Below are positions 11,380-11,837 of a stretch of DNA of 11,837 bases, in pieces. How positions within the stretch are numbered: position 1 is the first letter of the stretch; every line of letters begins with the position of its first letter. This stretch comes from JBOGGX01 sp050744245 (GTDB lineage Bacteria; Actinomycetota; Acidimicrobiia; Acidimicrobiales; JBOGGX01), in the NCBI GenBank assembly GCA_050744245.1, contig JBOGGX010000306.1, positions 1 through 11,837 of the forward strand, given 5' to 3'. The notes under the pieces were generated by a model that saw only the letters and a program-made list of their open reading frames with translations, did not search any database and was not told where the DNA came from. Made by a program: the position numbers and the translations under genes.

Positions 11380-11837
11380 TCAGGTGGCCGAGCCCGCCCG
11401 CAGCTGGTCGGCGATGGCGATGAGGTCGTCGCCGTAGGCCTCGAGCTTGACCGGGCCGATCCCGCTGATCGCCAGCAGCCCGGCCTCGTCGGTCGGCAGG
11501 CTGGCGGCCACCAGCCGCAGCGTCTTGTCGTCGAACACGACGAAGGCCGGTTTGCCCGCGGCCCGGGCCCGTTCGGACCGCCAGGCCCTCAGGCGTTCCC
11601 AGGACTCGGCGAACCGGGGCTGGGCCAGCAGTACCGGCCGGCCGCCGACGCTCACGCCGGTCCCATACGCGATCGTGGTCCGAGCCGGCCCGCCGTCGAC
11701 GATCGACACGACGCCGCGGTCGGTGATCTCGACGACCTCGTGGTCGTGGCTGCGGTGGGTGAAGGTCGCCCCGATGGTGGCGCCGAAGGGCTCGGCCGTG
11801 GCCGCGTCCGTGGCCGGTCGCCGCGGCGGTGCCGCCG
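11380..11837 (-). CDS. C-terminal part of a probable UvrD/RecQ-type helicase with HRDC domain (partial)
   Basis: The minus-strand frame is open to the window edge, giving 151 residues of a C-terminus. The last 75 or so form an HRDC domain: ESWERLRAWRSERARAAGKPAFVVFDDKTLRLVA, then ASLPTDEAGLLAISGIGPVKLEAYGDDLIAIADQL. HRDC domains bind DNA and occur at the ends of RecQ, RNase D and UvrD2 helicases. The preceding part, GATIGATFTHRSHDHEVVEITDRGVVSIV, looks like a Tudor-like beta barrel of the kind found near the end of UvrD/PcrA helicases, which makes a UvrD2-like ATP-dependent helicase the best guess. The ATPase motifs lie outside the window, so the assignment is provisional. A GTG at 11709 is not needed as a start. 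The gene converges with the SPFH gene across a hairpin. Confidence 0.8.
   Translation of the reverse strand, partial: AAPPRRPATDAATAEPFGATIGATFTHRSHDHEVVEITDRGVVSIVDGGPARTTIAYGTGVSVGGRPVLLAQPRFAESWERLRAWRSERARAAGKPAFVVFDDKTLRLVAASLPTDEAGLLAISGIGPVKLEAYGDDLIAIADQLRAGSAT

Noticed and set aside
1..11837. CRISPR array, tRNA, rRNA, prophage or integrase
   Set aside because: No spaced direct repeats, cloverleaf-like segments or phage-type genes were found on either strand.

Overview
The window looks like chromosomal DNA from a high-GC actinobacterium, most likely of the Acidimicrobiia type. The lineage call rests on the genes, not on a database search. It carries a mycothiol S-conjugate amidase (mycothiol is an actinobacterial thiol), a SUF iron-sulfur operon with an embedded Rieske protein as in actinobacteria, GTG and TTG starts, and many 4-base start/stop overlaps. 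No rRNA, tRNA, CRISPR array, phage gene, transposase or integrase is visible. The content is core metabolism rather than an island.

Left part (1-2247, minus strand). The left edge may hold the first codons of an unidentified minus-strand gene. Next comes a two-gene unit: a luciferase-like flavin/F420 oxidoreductase whose stop overlaps the start of an alpha/beta hydrolase (GTGA), which suggests an oxidation-then-hydrolysis pair.

SUF region (2340-7115, minus strand). The order of transcription is sufB, then a convergent plus-strand gene of unknown function, then a small four-cysteine ORF, sufD, a Rieske ferredoxin and sufC. The last three are chained by ATGA overlaps. sufB is therefore separated from the rest by an opposite-strand gene. 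No sufR, sufS, sufU or sufT is in the window, so cysteine desulfurase and the regulator must lie elsewhere. A 16-bp-stem hairpin closes the cluster after sufC.

Middle (7116-8283, plus strand). A 321-bp region with several GC-rich palindromes separates sufB from a divergent unit. That unit is a small two-helix membrane protein with two extracytoplasmic cysteines, coupled by a TTGA overlap to a Nudix hydrolase whose reading frame is broken near 8140.

Right part (8385-11837). Mca (mycothiol conjugate amidase) and an SCP2-type lipid-binding protein form a minus-strand unit. Divergent from it is a plus-strand NfeD plus SPFH/stomatin pair joined by ATGA. The right edge holds the C-terminal HRDC portion of a probable helicase on the minus strand.

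The most unusual structure is a dispersed imperfect palindrome. Two copies (about 2268-2323 and 8299-8352) share sequence and spacing and differ by a compensated base pair. A third hairpin (11337-11366) shares only the right-hand AACATTCG flank. All three lie at 3' ends of genes, so they may be a lineage-specific terminator or an intergenic repeat family.
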